This document shows, piece by piece, positions 1 through 5,992 of a stretch of DNA of 6,916 nt. How positions within the stretch are numbered: the first letter of the stretch is position 1; each line of letters starts with the position of its first letter. The notes beneath the pieces were generated by a model that was not told the origin of the DNA, did no database searches, and saw only the letters and a list, made by a program, of their open reading frames with translations. The stretch is from positions 1-6,916 of the forward strand of contig CAZZIZ010000179.1 of NCBI GenBank assembly GCA_964654535.1. Direction: 5' to 3'. The DNA is from CAZZIZ01 sp964654535 (GTDB lineage: Bacteria; Bacteroidota; Bacteroidia; Chitinophagales; UBA2359). The translations under genes were made by a program, and so were the position numbers.

Positions 1-624
1 CTAGCTCGACTAAGCAGTCCCGATATGATGTCTGTCTTTTTTCTCTTTCTCGCTGCGGTACTTTTTCTTAAGAAATACAAGGCGCTTTGGGTGTATTTGA
101 TATTGGGTATGAGCATACTCGTAAGACCAGAAAACGTAATTTTTGCGGCCGTTTTTTGTGCCTTAAGTGCTTTTTCAAACAGAGACTCAAACTCAATTCG
201 CAATGCTGGAATTGGTTTGGTAATATCGAGCTTAAGCTATGCACTTACTCAGTTAATCACGGAAAAAGTTGAATGGTCTGTGCTCTTTTACCACACTTTC
301 ATAAGCAAGCTAAACTACCCTATTTCTGATCCACAGCACATTGATTTGATGGGCTATTTGAAAACACTCTTGCAAAGAGTAGATAGTTTTGTTTTCCCAG
401 CACTGGTTTTTATCCTCCTCACTATGCTCTTGTTCAGGCTTAGTAACTCGAAAGAGATACGAGGGAAAAGTCAGGTATTGGTCGCAAGCGTTGGTCTAAG
501 CTCCTTATTCCGATTTTTGCTATTTCCACTTTGGGAAATCAGATTTTTCTTCGCCTATTTGCTGATTATGATAACTATGATGGTGCTGGCTGTCGGGCAA
601 GAAAAAGCCTCTACTACCCTATAG
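1..624 (+). CDS. Polytopic membrane protein, C-terminal part, probably glycosyltransferase-like
   Basis: The frame is open from the first base (it reads LARLSSPD before the Met at 25), so this is the 3' part of a longer gene and not a gene starting at 25. About 207 residues are visible. Counting from the Met at 25, hydrophobic segments lie near residues 3-16, 20-33, 37-50, 58-77, 121-137, 150-168 and 173-191, with a polar loop at about 78-120. The SSPD just before the first segment, RPEN at 34-37 after the second, and the aromatic-rich WEIRFFFAY at 170-178 before the last recall the architecture of multi-membrane-spanning lipid-linked-sugar glycosyltransferases (GT39/GT87-like), which act at the inner membrane. 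The catalytic N-terminal loop of such enzymes would lie outside the window, so the family call is tentative; an unrelated membrane protein remains possible. It converges on the barrel gene across a hairpin. Confidence 0.6.
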   Translation, partial: LARLSSPDMMSVFFLFLAAVLFLKKYKALWVYLILGMSILVRPENVIFAAVFCALSAFSNRDSNSIRNAGIGLVISSLSYALTQLITEKVEWSVLFYHTFISKLNYPISDPQHIDLMGYLKTLLQRVDSFVFPALVFILLTMLLFRLSNSKEIRGKSQVLVASVGLSSLFRFLLFPLWEIRFFFAYLLIMITMMVLAVGQEKASTTL

Positions 625-629
625 CAATA

Positions 630-666
630 AAAAAAGCGATGTGAAAGATCACACCGCTTATTTCTT
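630..666. terminator. Bidirectional intrinsic terminator between convergent genes
   Basis: The arms 634-644 and 649-659 form an 11-position stem (AAGCG, one A/C mismatch, TGTGA) closed by an AAGA loop. On the - strand the stem is followed by seven T's, a strong intrinsic terminator 28 bases after the barrel gene's stop. On the + strand it is followed by ATTTCTTATT, a weaker T-rich tail 9 bases after the membrane-protein stop. It probably serves both genes. Confidence 0.8.
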
Positions 667-687
667 ATTGAATCGATATTGCATTAC

Positions 688-1329
688 CTAGAAGGGCACG
701 CGCACTCCTACGCTAGCAGATACTGATACAGGAATCTCGATGGCTATGGCTACTCCATTGGCCGTATTGGCCGGCCAGTTCAGTCTCAAATCTCCAAAGA
801 TGTATCCGAAGTCTAGTTCTGTCTCTGCCCCAATGCCAAAGTTCAAAGTGAAACCAGTTACTGTTTCAGAATCTTCTTCGAAAGAAGAGGCATATAAAGA
901 TCTGTCGAAGTCTCCCAAGACTTCTTTAACAGGTACAAGAAACAAGCCCGCTTCAGCAATGAAGTACATATTGAAACTCTCCTCGTAATCTCCGACGAAG
1001 TAACGCTTACCTCCTACATAGAGCTGAATTACAGAAATGCGCTCTTCAAATGGAACAGAGATAGATGCGGGAACGGTTCCAAAGTCTATTGCCTGTGCGG
1101 AAGTATTGAATTCTGTTTTATCTGGTAAATAGTAGTTTATCCCACCCCGGATAGCCGTTTTATAGCTCGTGGCATATTCGCCGTTTACCCCAAAACCGAT
1201 GTTCTGTATTTCGGTTCCGCCTAACCAGCGTAAATAGGAGACCTGTCCTCCTAGACTTAATTGAGCGTTTGCTTCACTCAGGCCGAAGGTGGCCAGTAAA
1301 ACAAACGCCATTTTTACAAATGATCTCAT
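688..1329 (-). CDS. Outer-membrane beta-barrel-like protein with signal peptide
   Basis: This is a 213-residue protein. Residues 1-22 are a classic signal peptide: a basic start (MRSFVK), a hydrophobic core, and ANAQ as the cleavage region. The mature part has many short alternating hydrophobic/polar stretches rich in Gly and aromatic residues (for example LSLGGQVSYLRW, AIRGGINYYL, VIQLYVGGKRYF, MYFIAEAGLFLVPV, FTLNFGIGAETELDFGY) and ends in VGVRVPF with a terminal Phe, the usual end of a BAM-inserted barrel. The size suits an eight-stranded porin-like or OmpW/OmpA-type barrel, but no specific family motif is seen, so substrate and role are unknown. The start is the first Met of the frame, gives a complete signal peptide, and is preceded by an A-rich leader (TAAAAATCACAC) rather than a Shine-Dalgarno site. 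It appears to be a single gene: it has its own terminator and a long leader. Confidence 0.8.
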   Translation of the reverse strand: MRSFVKMAFVLLATFGLSEANAQLSLGGQVSYLRWLGGTEIQNIGFGVNGEYATSYKTAIRGGINYYLPDKTEFNTSAQAIDFGTVPASISVPFEERISVIQLYVGGKRYFVGDYEESFNMYFIAEAGLFLVPVKEVLGDFDRSLYASSFEEDSETVTGFTLNFGIGAETELDFGYIFGDLRLNWPANTANGVAIAIEIPVSVSASVGVRVPF

Positions 1330-1360
1330 GTGTGATTTTTAGATTAAGAATAATAAGTGA

Positions 1361-1393
1361 AAAAAAAGAATGCAACAGAGCCTCCGTGTTGCA
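1361..1393 (-). terminator. Terminator or attenuator hairpin just upstream of the barrel gene
   Basis: TGCAACA (1371-1377) and TGTTGCA (1387-1393) are perfect inverted repeats around a nine-base loop. On the - strand the hairpin is followed directly by TTCTTTTTTTT (1370-1360), the form of an intrinsic terminator. It lies only about 31 bases before the barrel start codon. It could end read-through from the 4311-to-1832 operon, or act as an attenuator in the barrel gene's own leader. The T-tract is on the - strand side only. Confidence 0.5.
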
Positions 1394-1410
1394 ATGTAAT
1401 TGCTCTAATA

Positions 1411-1427
1411 TCATAAATAATTTATGA
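1411..1427. promoter_or_regulatory. 17-bp perfect AT-rich palindrome, candidate operator
   Basis: TCATAAATAATTTATGA is two perfect 8-base arms around one central A. It lies 82-98 bases upstream of the barrel start codon. Its short arms and single-base centre suit a dimeric DNA-binding regulator better than an RNA hairpin. A second pair (ATTGTT 1433-1438 with AACAAT 1447-1452, overlapping the palindrome ACAATTGT at 1448-1455) lies next to it. No regulator is recognised from the site sequence. Confidence 0.35.
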
Positions 1428-1548
1428 CGATTATTGTTGTTTTATTAACAATTGTAATGCGAAATCCATTAGTCTCTTTGAAAAAAAGTGGGCAGTATAT
1501 GGCTAGAGTTCTATAAACAATCAGCATTTTTGTTGCATTTTGTGTCCT

Positions 1549-1740
1549 CCTGCGTGAGGGATAGAGGGGTTTGTTTAAGCTCCTGTTGCTGACAAACGCC
1601 GAGTCCTCAGCACCTTAGTGCTGGAGGGACGATGCGTGCCGACAGCAGAACAGAGCGAGCCCCGAAAGCCCGACCCAAAAGCCAAAATTTGGTTCGTGGA
1701 GACACGAAACTAAAATTTTGGGTTTTGGGGCACGCCCAAT
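1549..1740 (-). repeat. Structured intergenic repeat element (copy 1) with three hairpins
   Basis: Read on the - strand, in the direction of the genes before it, it opens with ATTGGGCGTGCCCC (1740-1727) and ends with ATCCCTCACGCAGG (1562-1549). Three hairpins lie between. The first is the long 1674-1729 stem. The second has GTGCTG/CAGCAC arms (1608-1613 with 1618-1623, CTTA loop on the + strand), extended by outer bases 1603-1607 with 1625-1630. The third has GTTTGT (1569-1574) with ACAAAC (1592-1597). GGGTCGGGCTTTCGGG follows the first hairpin. The opening motif recurs at 6871-6888 in this window, which shows it is dispersed. From memory, elements with this frame (GGGCG...GGGTCGGGCT...ATCCCTCACGCA) and variable hairpins are common between genes in Bacteroidota; that cannot be verified here. 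An open frame at 1632-1904 crosses it but looks accidental. Function is unknown. Confidence 0.75.
1674..1729. other. Long hairpin within the repeat element
   Basis: CCCAAAA (1674-1680) pairs with 1723-1729, CCAAAATTT (1682-1690) with 1713-1721, and TTCGTG (1693-1698) with CACGAA (1703-1708), around a GAGA loop. That is 22 base pairs broken only by a G/G mismatch and a small asymmetric internal loop. No T-tract follows on either strand, so it is not a standard intrinsic terminator. Confidence 0.85.
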
Positions 1741-1831
1741 GTCTAAGACGCCTTCTACAATTTAAGACGCTCTTTCATCTATGTGAAATGCTACTCCCTT
1801 TCTTTTCGAGGGAAGGATCGCGGGGGATATT
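1741..1831. other. Short spacer between small gene and repeat element
   Basis: This stretch holds two direct copies of TAAGACGC (1744-1751 and 1763-1770), a weak inverted repeat TTTCA/TGAAA (1773-1777, 1784-1788) and TCCCT/AGGGA around 1794-1813. None has a T-tract or other feature that would assign a function. Confidence 0.3.
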
Positions 1832-2002
1832 CTACTTCGGATTCAAATACTTGTTCAAGAAAAATGCTCCTACAGCTATCAAAAACCAAATATGCGCGCG
1901 GTGATTGATGACGCCATCCATAAACCAGCTTTTTCCAAAATGAAAAACCCAAATGATCAGGCACACCTGAGCGATGCTGGCGGCGACTCTAGTTGAATCC
2001 AT
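1832..2002 (-). CDS. Small two-helix membrane protein, 56 residues
   Basis: On the - strand an ATG at 2002 opens a 56-codon frame that ends at TAG (1834-1832). It starts MDSTRVAASIAQVCLIIWVF and ends FLIAVGAFFLNKYLNPK. Two hydrophobic segments (about residues 7-21 and 37-50) flank a short polar hairpin containing GKSWFMDG and INHRAH, with a basic C-terminal end (NKYLNPK), so a small inner-membrane hairpin protein is likely. The start codon lies 11 bases after the stop of the acyl-CoA oxidase-like gene, on the same strand, so the two are probably co-transcribed. The composition (Trp, Phe, Ile, well-placed charges) looks like a real protein and not like a random frame. I do not recognise the family and infer no function beyond possible linkage with the upstream enzyme. 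It is short enough to be omitted by automatic gene calling. Confidence 0.7.
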   Translation of the reverse strand: MDSTRVAASIAQVCLIIWVFHFGKSWFMDGVINHRAHIWFLIAVGAFFLNKYLNPK

Positions 2003-2013
2003 AATACGGCTCT

Positions 2014-4311
2014 TTACTCATAAGGATACTCGGTTGCAATCGGCGCTTTAATTAGTCCATCAGGAATGCCGAATGCATCTAGAAAATCGGGGCAGTTGTT
2101 TCGAACCTGCAAACATAGTGTGTCGACCATTTTAGATATGTGAATGGTCTTGCGACCCTCCATATAACCATTCTCTAGGTACCAAGCTTTGTTCTCTTCG
2201 ATCATTGATAGCGCATACAAGCGCTCCATTAAACGCAGGGGCTCCTTAATCGATTTGTCAGCGGCTTTTACGCCTTTAATAAACTGTTCCAAAACCATAC
2301 GCTCGACATATGCCTTGGCCATTTCTACCAACATATTCTGACACTCAATAAAGGCTTGATAAGAATCCATACCACCTTTGATGCGCTTGCGTAAACGCTG
2401 TGCAACTAAACGAAGTAAATAAGTTTCTCTAAACTTAAATGCCCCCAAATAAAAACTGCGACTCAATAAATGCTTCTTGTCTACCGATCGGGTTATGATG
2501 GGATTCATTTCGTTTAGGTTGGTTTTCGCGATATCAGAAACGAATTTTACTGTACTCATAAAGCCCATAGCTCCGAAGGACTTTTTGAAAAAGGACAAAC
2601 GACTTTTGGCTACCAACTGCAGGAGCACATTGTTGTCGCCTTCGAAGGTGGTAAAGATGTCGGTGTCGGCTTTCATATCGGCAAAACGGTTCTCCCATAA
2701 ATAGCCATTGCCACCACAGGCTTCTCTGCATTCTTGTATGGTCTGGGTAGTAAACCAAGTGCAGAGCGATTTCATTCCGGCGGCGATACCTTCTACTTCT
2801 TGCTCATCTTTTTCGGATTTGTTCAAGTAACGCTCTAAACTATAGCGCTGTCCAAAGTGAAAGGCGTAAGCTTTTGCGAGCAGTGGCATTAGCCTTCTTT
2901 GGTGGCTGCGATAGTCCATGATGTTCATTTCCTCTCCCCCACTCGGCCCGAACTGCTTCCTTTTGAGCGCATACTTTATAGCAATAGTCAGAGCCAACTT
3001 GGCACTGCTCAATCCGACACTAGGCACGCCAACGCGACCCCCGACTAAGGTGCCGAGCATAGTAAAGAAGCGTCTGCCTTGGCTAGTAATGGGACTGCTG
3101 TAATTTCCTTCCGCATCAACGTCGCCGAACTTGTTCAATAGATTTTCTCGAGGCACGACAACATTGTCGAACCAAATTCTACCATTGTCCACTCCGTTCA
3201 ATCCCATCTTACGACCATTGTCGCCTATTCTGATTCCTTTTAGGACTTTGCCCTTTTTAGTTCTTAGCGGCACTACAAAAGCGTGTACGCCATGCGATTC
3301 GCCCTTGGTGATGAGCTGCGCGAAAACGGTAGCGGCTTGGGCGTGCACCGCAGCATTGCCAATGTATTCTTTACGCGCCAACTCATTTGGCGTATGCAGA
3401 ATAAAGGCGCCCTTTTTAGCATCATAAGTAGCGGTAGTTTCTATATCTTTTACATTGCTACCGTGACCACCTTCGGTCATCGCAAAGCTTCCTGGCAATT
3501 CTAGTGAGCCAATATCCTTTAAGTATTTCTTATGGTGTTTCTCAGTTCCTAACCAATAGACGCTGCCGCCCCATAATCCGAACTGCACGCCAAACTTAAT
3601 CGCAAATGAAATATCGTGGTAACCCAACTCCTCAAACAGCGAGAGGTATTTTTCCATATCGTTTTTACCTCCGGCAAACTTTGGAAAAGCCAAAGCGCCC
3701 CAGCCTTGTTTTGCGGCCATTTTACACCACTCGTAAACCAACTCCCGGTACTCATCTTTGTTTTCGGGAATGCGATCTAATGACAAAAGCGGATCCATAA
3801 AAAACTGGCGTACTTTCTTACGAAACTTGATATGCTTGCCGTCTAGATAAGCATTGAGCGCTTTTACATTGAGCGCCTCTATTTCTTTTATTTCCGTGGG
3901 TTCTTGAGCACCCAAAATTTCCGCACTTGCTTCCTCTCCCAATACGCCCAGCACTGACTCTATTTCTTCAAGTGCTTTTTTGGTTTTTTTGGTGTTTTGA
4001 ACCGAGCTTTCTGATGCAAGAGAAATTCCTAGCTCTGCCAGAGAATATCGTTGGTCAGAAGAAAGTGCATCGCTGTGGTCGCGGATGTAGCTCAACCAAT
4101 ATTGTAACTGACGCGCTGATGGTGGATTTTTAGGATCTAACCATTGCTTAATCATTTTGCGCTCCGAGTCCTTTAACCATTTCTGACTACAGGCTAATTT
4201 TTCAATCCCGCGAATTTCCGAGGGCGTAAGAACCGCATCCGACCAGGCTACATATAAGAGTGGCAGAAAAGGCAATACGCCATTATCCTTATCCAATTCC
4301 TTGAGCTTCAT
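2014..4311 (-). CDS. Acyl-CoA oxidase/dehydrogenase family flavoenzyme with TerB-like N-terminal domain
   Basis: This 765-residue protein belongs to the acyl-CoA dehydrogenase/oxidase superfamily, which introduces the trans-2 double bond into acyl-CoA with FAD in the first step of beta-oxidation. Residues about 10-100 look like a TerB-type helical domain (LPLLYVAWSDAVLTPSEIRG, the usual D...E pattern). A charged linker with many Glu (about 100-150) follows. The catalytic core starts near 160 and shows FAMTEGGHGSN (276-286, middle beta domain contacting FAD/substrate), GRKMGLNGVDNG (366-377), LKRKQFG (449-455), ACGGNGYL (531-538) and TTFEGDN (554-560), where Glu557 matches the catalytic base of acyl-CoA oxidases. 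A C-terminal helical domain follows to 765. The long C-terminal domain and the TEGGHGSN and TFEGDN wording fit the oxidase (ACOX) branch better than short-chain dehydrogenases, but oxygen versus ETF as electron acceptor cannot be read from sequence. No signal peptide: cytoplasmic. The chosen Met starts the TerB-like domain directly. The gene is probably first in an operon with the small membrane protein. Confidence 0.9.
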   Translation of the reverse strand: MKLKELDKDNGVLPFLPLLYVAWSDAVLTPSEIRGIEKLACSQKWLKDSERKMIKQWLDPKNPPSARQLQYWLSYIRDHSDALSSDQRYSLAELGISLASESSVQNTKKTKKALEEIESVLGVLGEEASAEILGAQEPTEIKEIEALNVKALNAYLDGKHIKFRKKVRQFFMDPLLSLDRIPENKDEYRELVYEWCKMAAKQGWGALAFPKFAGGKNDMEKYLSLFEELGYHDISFAIKFGVQFGLWGGSVYWLGTEKHHKKYLKDIGSLELPGSFAMTEGGHGSNVKDIETTATYDAKKGAFILHTPNELARKEYIGNAAVHAQAATVFAQLITKGESHGVHAFVVPLRTKKGKVLKGIRIGDNGRKMGLNGVDNGRIWFDNVVVPRENLLNKFGDVDAEGNYSSPITSQGRRFFTMLGTLVGGRVGVPSVGLSSAKLALTIAIKYALKRKQFGPSGGEEMNIMDYRSHQRRLMPLLAKAYAFHFGQRYSLERYLNKSEKDEQEVEGIAAGMKSLCTWFTTQTIQECREACGGNGYLWENRFADMKADTDIFTTFEGDNNVLLQLVAKSRLSFFKKSFGAMGFMSTVKFVSDIAKTNLNEMNPIITRSVDKKHLLSRSFYLGAFKFRETYLLRLVAQRLRKRIKGGMDSYQAFIECQNMLVEMAKAYVERMVLEQFIKGVKAADKSIKEPLRLMERLYALSMIEENKAWYLENGYMEGRKTIHISKMVDTLCLQVRNNCPDFLDAFGIPDGLIKAPIATEYPYE

Positions 4312-4555
4312 AAATCTATTTTTTGAAATTCCTTAGCATATCGCCTTGGGCTTTAAGTTATCTACAAAAGGAAGCATTTTCATTCCACTTTTTGAACAAA
4401 ACAAGTAGAAGATGTTCGCTCTGCATTAACATAAGTGTATGAATTTCAGAGAATTGTTGGAATCACTACTTTTTTTCTTCCTGACTTTTGGCCAAAATTG
4501 TATCCTGCCATAAGCGCTAAACGCGCCTATATTGGAGTCTATATAAATCGTAGAA
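4312..4555. promoter_or_regulatory. Divergent promoter region
   Basis: These 244 bases separate the start codons of the - strand oxidase-like gene and the + strand collagen operon, so both promoters should be here. No perfect TAnnTTTG (-7 element) is seen. Near matches with five of six fixed bases are TCCTTTTG on the - strand (4372-4365), and GACTTTTG (4483-4490) and TATATTGG (4528-4535) on the + strand; none has a TTG at the ideal -33 spacing, so the assignments are weak. No convincing small gene or strong hairpin is seen. Confidence 0.5.
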
Positions 4556-5425
4556 ATGAAAAAACTTCTCTGTCCTCTAGTTTGCTTTTTGGTCTGCTTG
4601 AACCTAATGGCGCAATCACCATTAGGAATCAACTATCAGGCGGTTGCCTTGGATGATGCGGGTAACACCATTGTGAATCAAGCCATTGTCGTCTTTGCTT
4701 CGATAAGAAGCGATGATGGCACGTCTATAGATTACACAGAATCTCATGTCCTGCAAACCGATAGCAATGGTGCTTTTCAATTTGTCATCGGAAGGGGCGA
4801 ACTAATCGGTACTGATACGTTCGACTCAATAGACTGGTCCAACTCAAACAAGGAATTGTTTCTGGCCATCGACTACGATAGTAATGGTTCTGTAGATTAC
4901 GAAGGGCAAGCAGAATTACTTTCCGTTCCCTATGCCTTCTTTGCAGACACGGCTATTTCTGGTGCAACCGGACTTATGGGCCCAACTGGTCCGCAAGGAC
5001 AAGAAGGCGCTCAAGGAATGCCTGGAGTAACTGGTCCACCTGGAGAACCTGGACCAACGGGCCCACCCGGCCCACCGGGACCGCCATCTGGCGTGGTCGG
5101 TGCCACGGGACCCATTGGACCCACGGGGCCACCCAATGGACCGACTGGTCCTGCTGGACCAACTGGACCAACGGGTATGCAAGGTGAAGTAGGTGCGAAC
5201 GGTCCTACTGGATTAACCGGACCATCTGGCCCGATAGGACCGACCGGCCCAGCGGGAGCGACCGGCCCCACAGGTGTTTCGGCTTGGCAAACTACTCCCG
5301 AGAACGACGTTTTCTTAAGCACGCCTGGAGCGGGAATGGTTATTCGCTCTGCAGATGGCAATTGCTACGTAGTCACTATAAGCAACGACGGCACTCTCGA
5401 GACTAACCTAATAAGCTGTCAGTAA
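4556..5425 (+). CDS. Secreted collagen-like protein (first of pair)
   Basis: This 289-residue protein is probably exported. Residues 1-20 form a signal peptide ending LMAQ. Residues 21-133 are a beta-rich N-domain of a type common in Bacteroidota surface proteins (GINYQAVALDDAGN at the start, SIDW in the middle, LLSVPYAFFADTA at the end). Residues 136-239 are a collagen tract of about 34 Gly-X-Y triplets, rich in GPT and GPP, interrupted twice by one extra residue (GPPS at 175-178, GPPN at 191-194). A short C-terminal mini-domain (241-289) has IRSADGNCYVV and a final Cys-Gln. Gly-X-Y tracts form trimeric triple helices, so a trimeric stalk is the likely structure; adhesion or matrix formation is inferred. 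Its stop overlaps the next start (TAATG), so translation is probably coupled. The ATG at 4556 gives the complete signal peptide. The tract also opens long antisense frames, which are artefacts. Confidence 0.85.
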   Translation: MKKLLCPLVCFLVCLNLMAQSPLGINYQAVALDDAGNTIVNQAIVVFASIRSDDGTSIDYTESHVLQTDSNGAFQFVIGRGELIGTDTFDSIDWSNSNKELFLAIDYDSNGSVDYEGQAELLSVPYAFFADTAISGATGLMGPTGPQGQEGAQGMPGVTGPPGEPGPTGPPGPPGPPSGVVGATGPIGPTGPPNGPTGPAGPTGPTGMQGEVGANGPTGLTGPSGPIGPTGPAGATGPTGVSAWQTTPENDVFLSTPGAGMVIRSADGNCYVVTISNDGTLETNLISCQ

Positions 5426-5988
5426 TGAAGGACTACTTTATACTAATTCTGCTTTTTGTAAGTACTACACTCGCAGCGCAGAATCAAGACGCAGGTGTAT
5501 TATCATCCGCTGGTCAAACCTTTCAGAATTTTCCGGTTAGCGCAGAAATGAACTTCACTTTCGGAACCGCTTTTGGGAAATTAGAAAGCGCGGCGCCCTG
5601 TGTGGAGGTGATAAGCGGCGTTCCAGCATTGAGTACTGTCTCACATCAAGGCGATGCAAGCTCTTTGGGATTGGATGAAATTATAGACTGTTTGGAGAGT
5701 TTCCTGGGAACTGTGGGCATAGACGACGATGTCCTAGACGATTCCACTGCACGTATGTATTACGACGCCTCGACGCAGCAATTTGTTTTAAGTGGTTTGC
5801 AAGACGAGCTTATAAACGCACAGCTTTTTATAATCGATTTGACGGGGAAAGTTATTGCTGAACACAGTATTGACAATGCGCAGAGCATTCCCGCGCGTCT
5901 CGACAATTTGCCTCAAAGTATGTTCGTGGCCGCTGTCGTATCCGATCAGCGTTTAATACTAACGACAAAGTTCATTTTAAATAAGTAG
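5425..5988 (+). CDS. Secreted protein with degenerate T9SS type A-like C-terminal domain
   Basis: This 187-residue protein starts with a signal peptide (about 1-18, ending TTLAAQ). Residues 23-65 (AGVLSSAGQTFQNF..., NFTFGTAFGKLES, EVISGVP) resemble the short beta repeat often seen in Bacteroidota proteins before a T9SS tail, where a typical version reads SSGG...WTIGE...TQGF. An acidic linker (about 82-107) contains a run of Asp residues. Residues 110-187 follow the fold pattern of the T9SS type A sorting domain (LFIIDLTGKVI at 134-144, LDNLPQSMFVAAVV at 159-172, a final TTKFILNK), but the usual YPNPA-type start is replaced by YYDAS (112-116). If functional, the tail would direct passage through the outer membrane and release or anchoring at the surface. 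It starts inside the stop of the preceding gene and ends four bases before the next, so it belongs to the collagen operon. Its biochemical role is unknown. Confidence 0.75.
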   Translation: MKDYFILILLFVSTTLAAQNQDAGVLSSAGQTFQNFPVSAEMNFTFGTAFGKLESAAPCVEVISGVPALSTVSHQGDASSLGLDEIIDCLESFLGTVGIDDDVLDDSTARMYYDASTQQFVLSGLQDELINAQLFIIDLTGKVIAEHSIDNAQSIPARLDNLPQSMFVAAVVSDQRLILTTKFILNK

Positions 5989-5992
5989 CCCA

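Larger units (their letters stand above)
1330..1548 (-). promoter_or_regulatory. Leader and promoter region of the barrel gene
   Basis: About 220 bases lie between the barrel start codon and the repeat element. Reading towards the gene, the region holds an AT-rich pair of palindromes (1411-1455) and then a terminator-like hairpin with a T-tract (1361-1393). No exact match to the Bacteroidota consensus TAnnTTTG is present on the - strand, so the promoter itself is not located. Only short, unconvincing reading frames are seen (for example a 38-codon frame on the - strand). Confidence 0.4.

Noticed and set aside
1549..1740. CRISPR array or tRNA-like structure
   Set aside because: The hairpins differ in sequence and length, there is no regular repeat-spacer unit, and no cloverleaf or CCA-end arrangement can be drawn.
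1632..1904. 90-codon + strand open frame
   Set aside because: It runs across the long hairpin of the repeat element and then antisense through the small membrane-protein gene. Its composition (Arg/Lys-rich, then mixed) shows no domain and no plausible start region.
2477..4133. Several 61-98-codon + strand frames inside the oxidase-like gene
   Set aside because: All lie antisense to a well-conserved 765-codon gene with recognisable motifs throughout and have no domain of their own.
4435..4656. 73-codon + strand and 68-codon - strand frames over the promoter region
   Set aside because: Both overlap the start and signal peptide of the first collagen gene in other frames and show no protein-like features.
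4976..5275. Tandem DNA repeat for phase variation
   Set aside because: The Gly-X-Y codons vary (GGA, GGC, GGT; CCA, CCC, CCG), so no long exact tandem unit exists that would favour slippage; the repetition is at protein level.
5011..5361. 116-codon - strand frame with GPVGP-type collagen pattern
   Set aside because: GGN-CCN repeats read as Gly-Pro on both strands, so a collagen tract automatically opens a collagen-like antisense frame. It lacks a signal peptide and any flanking domain.
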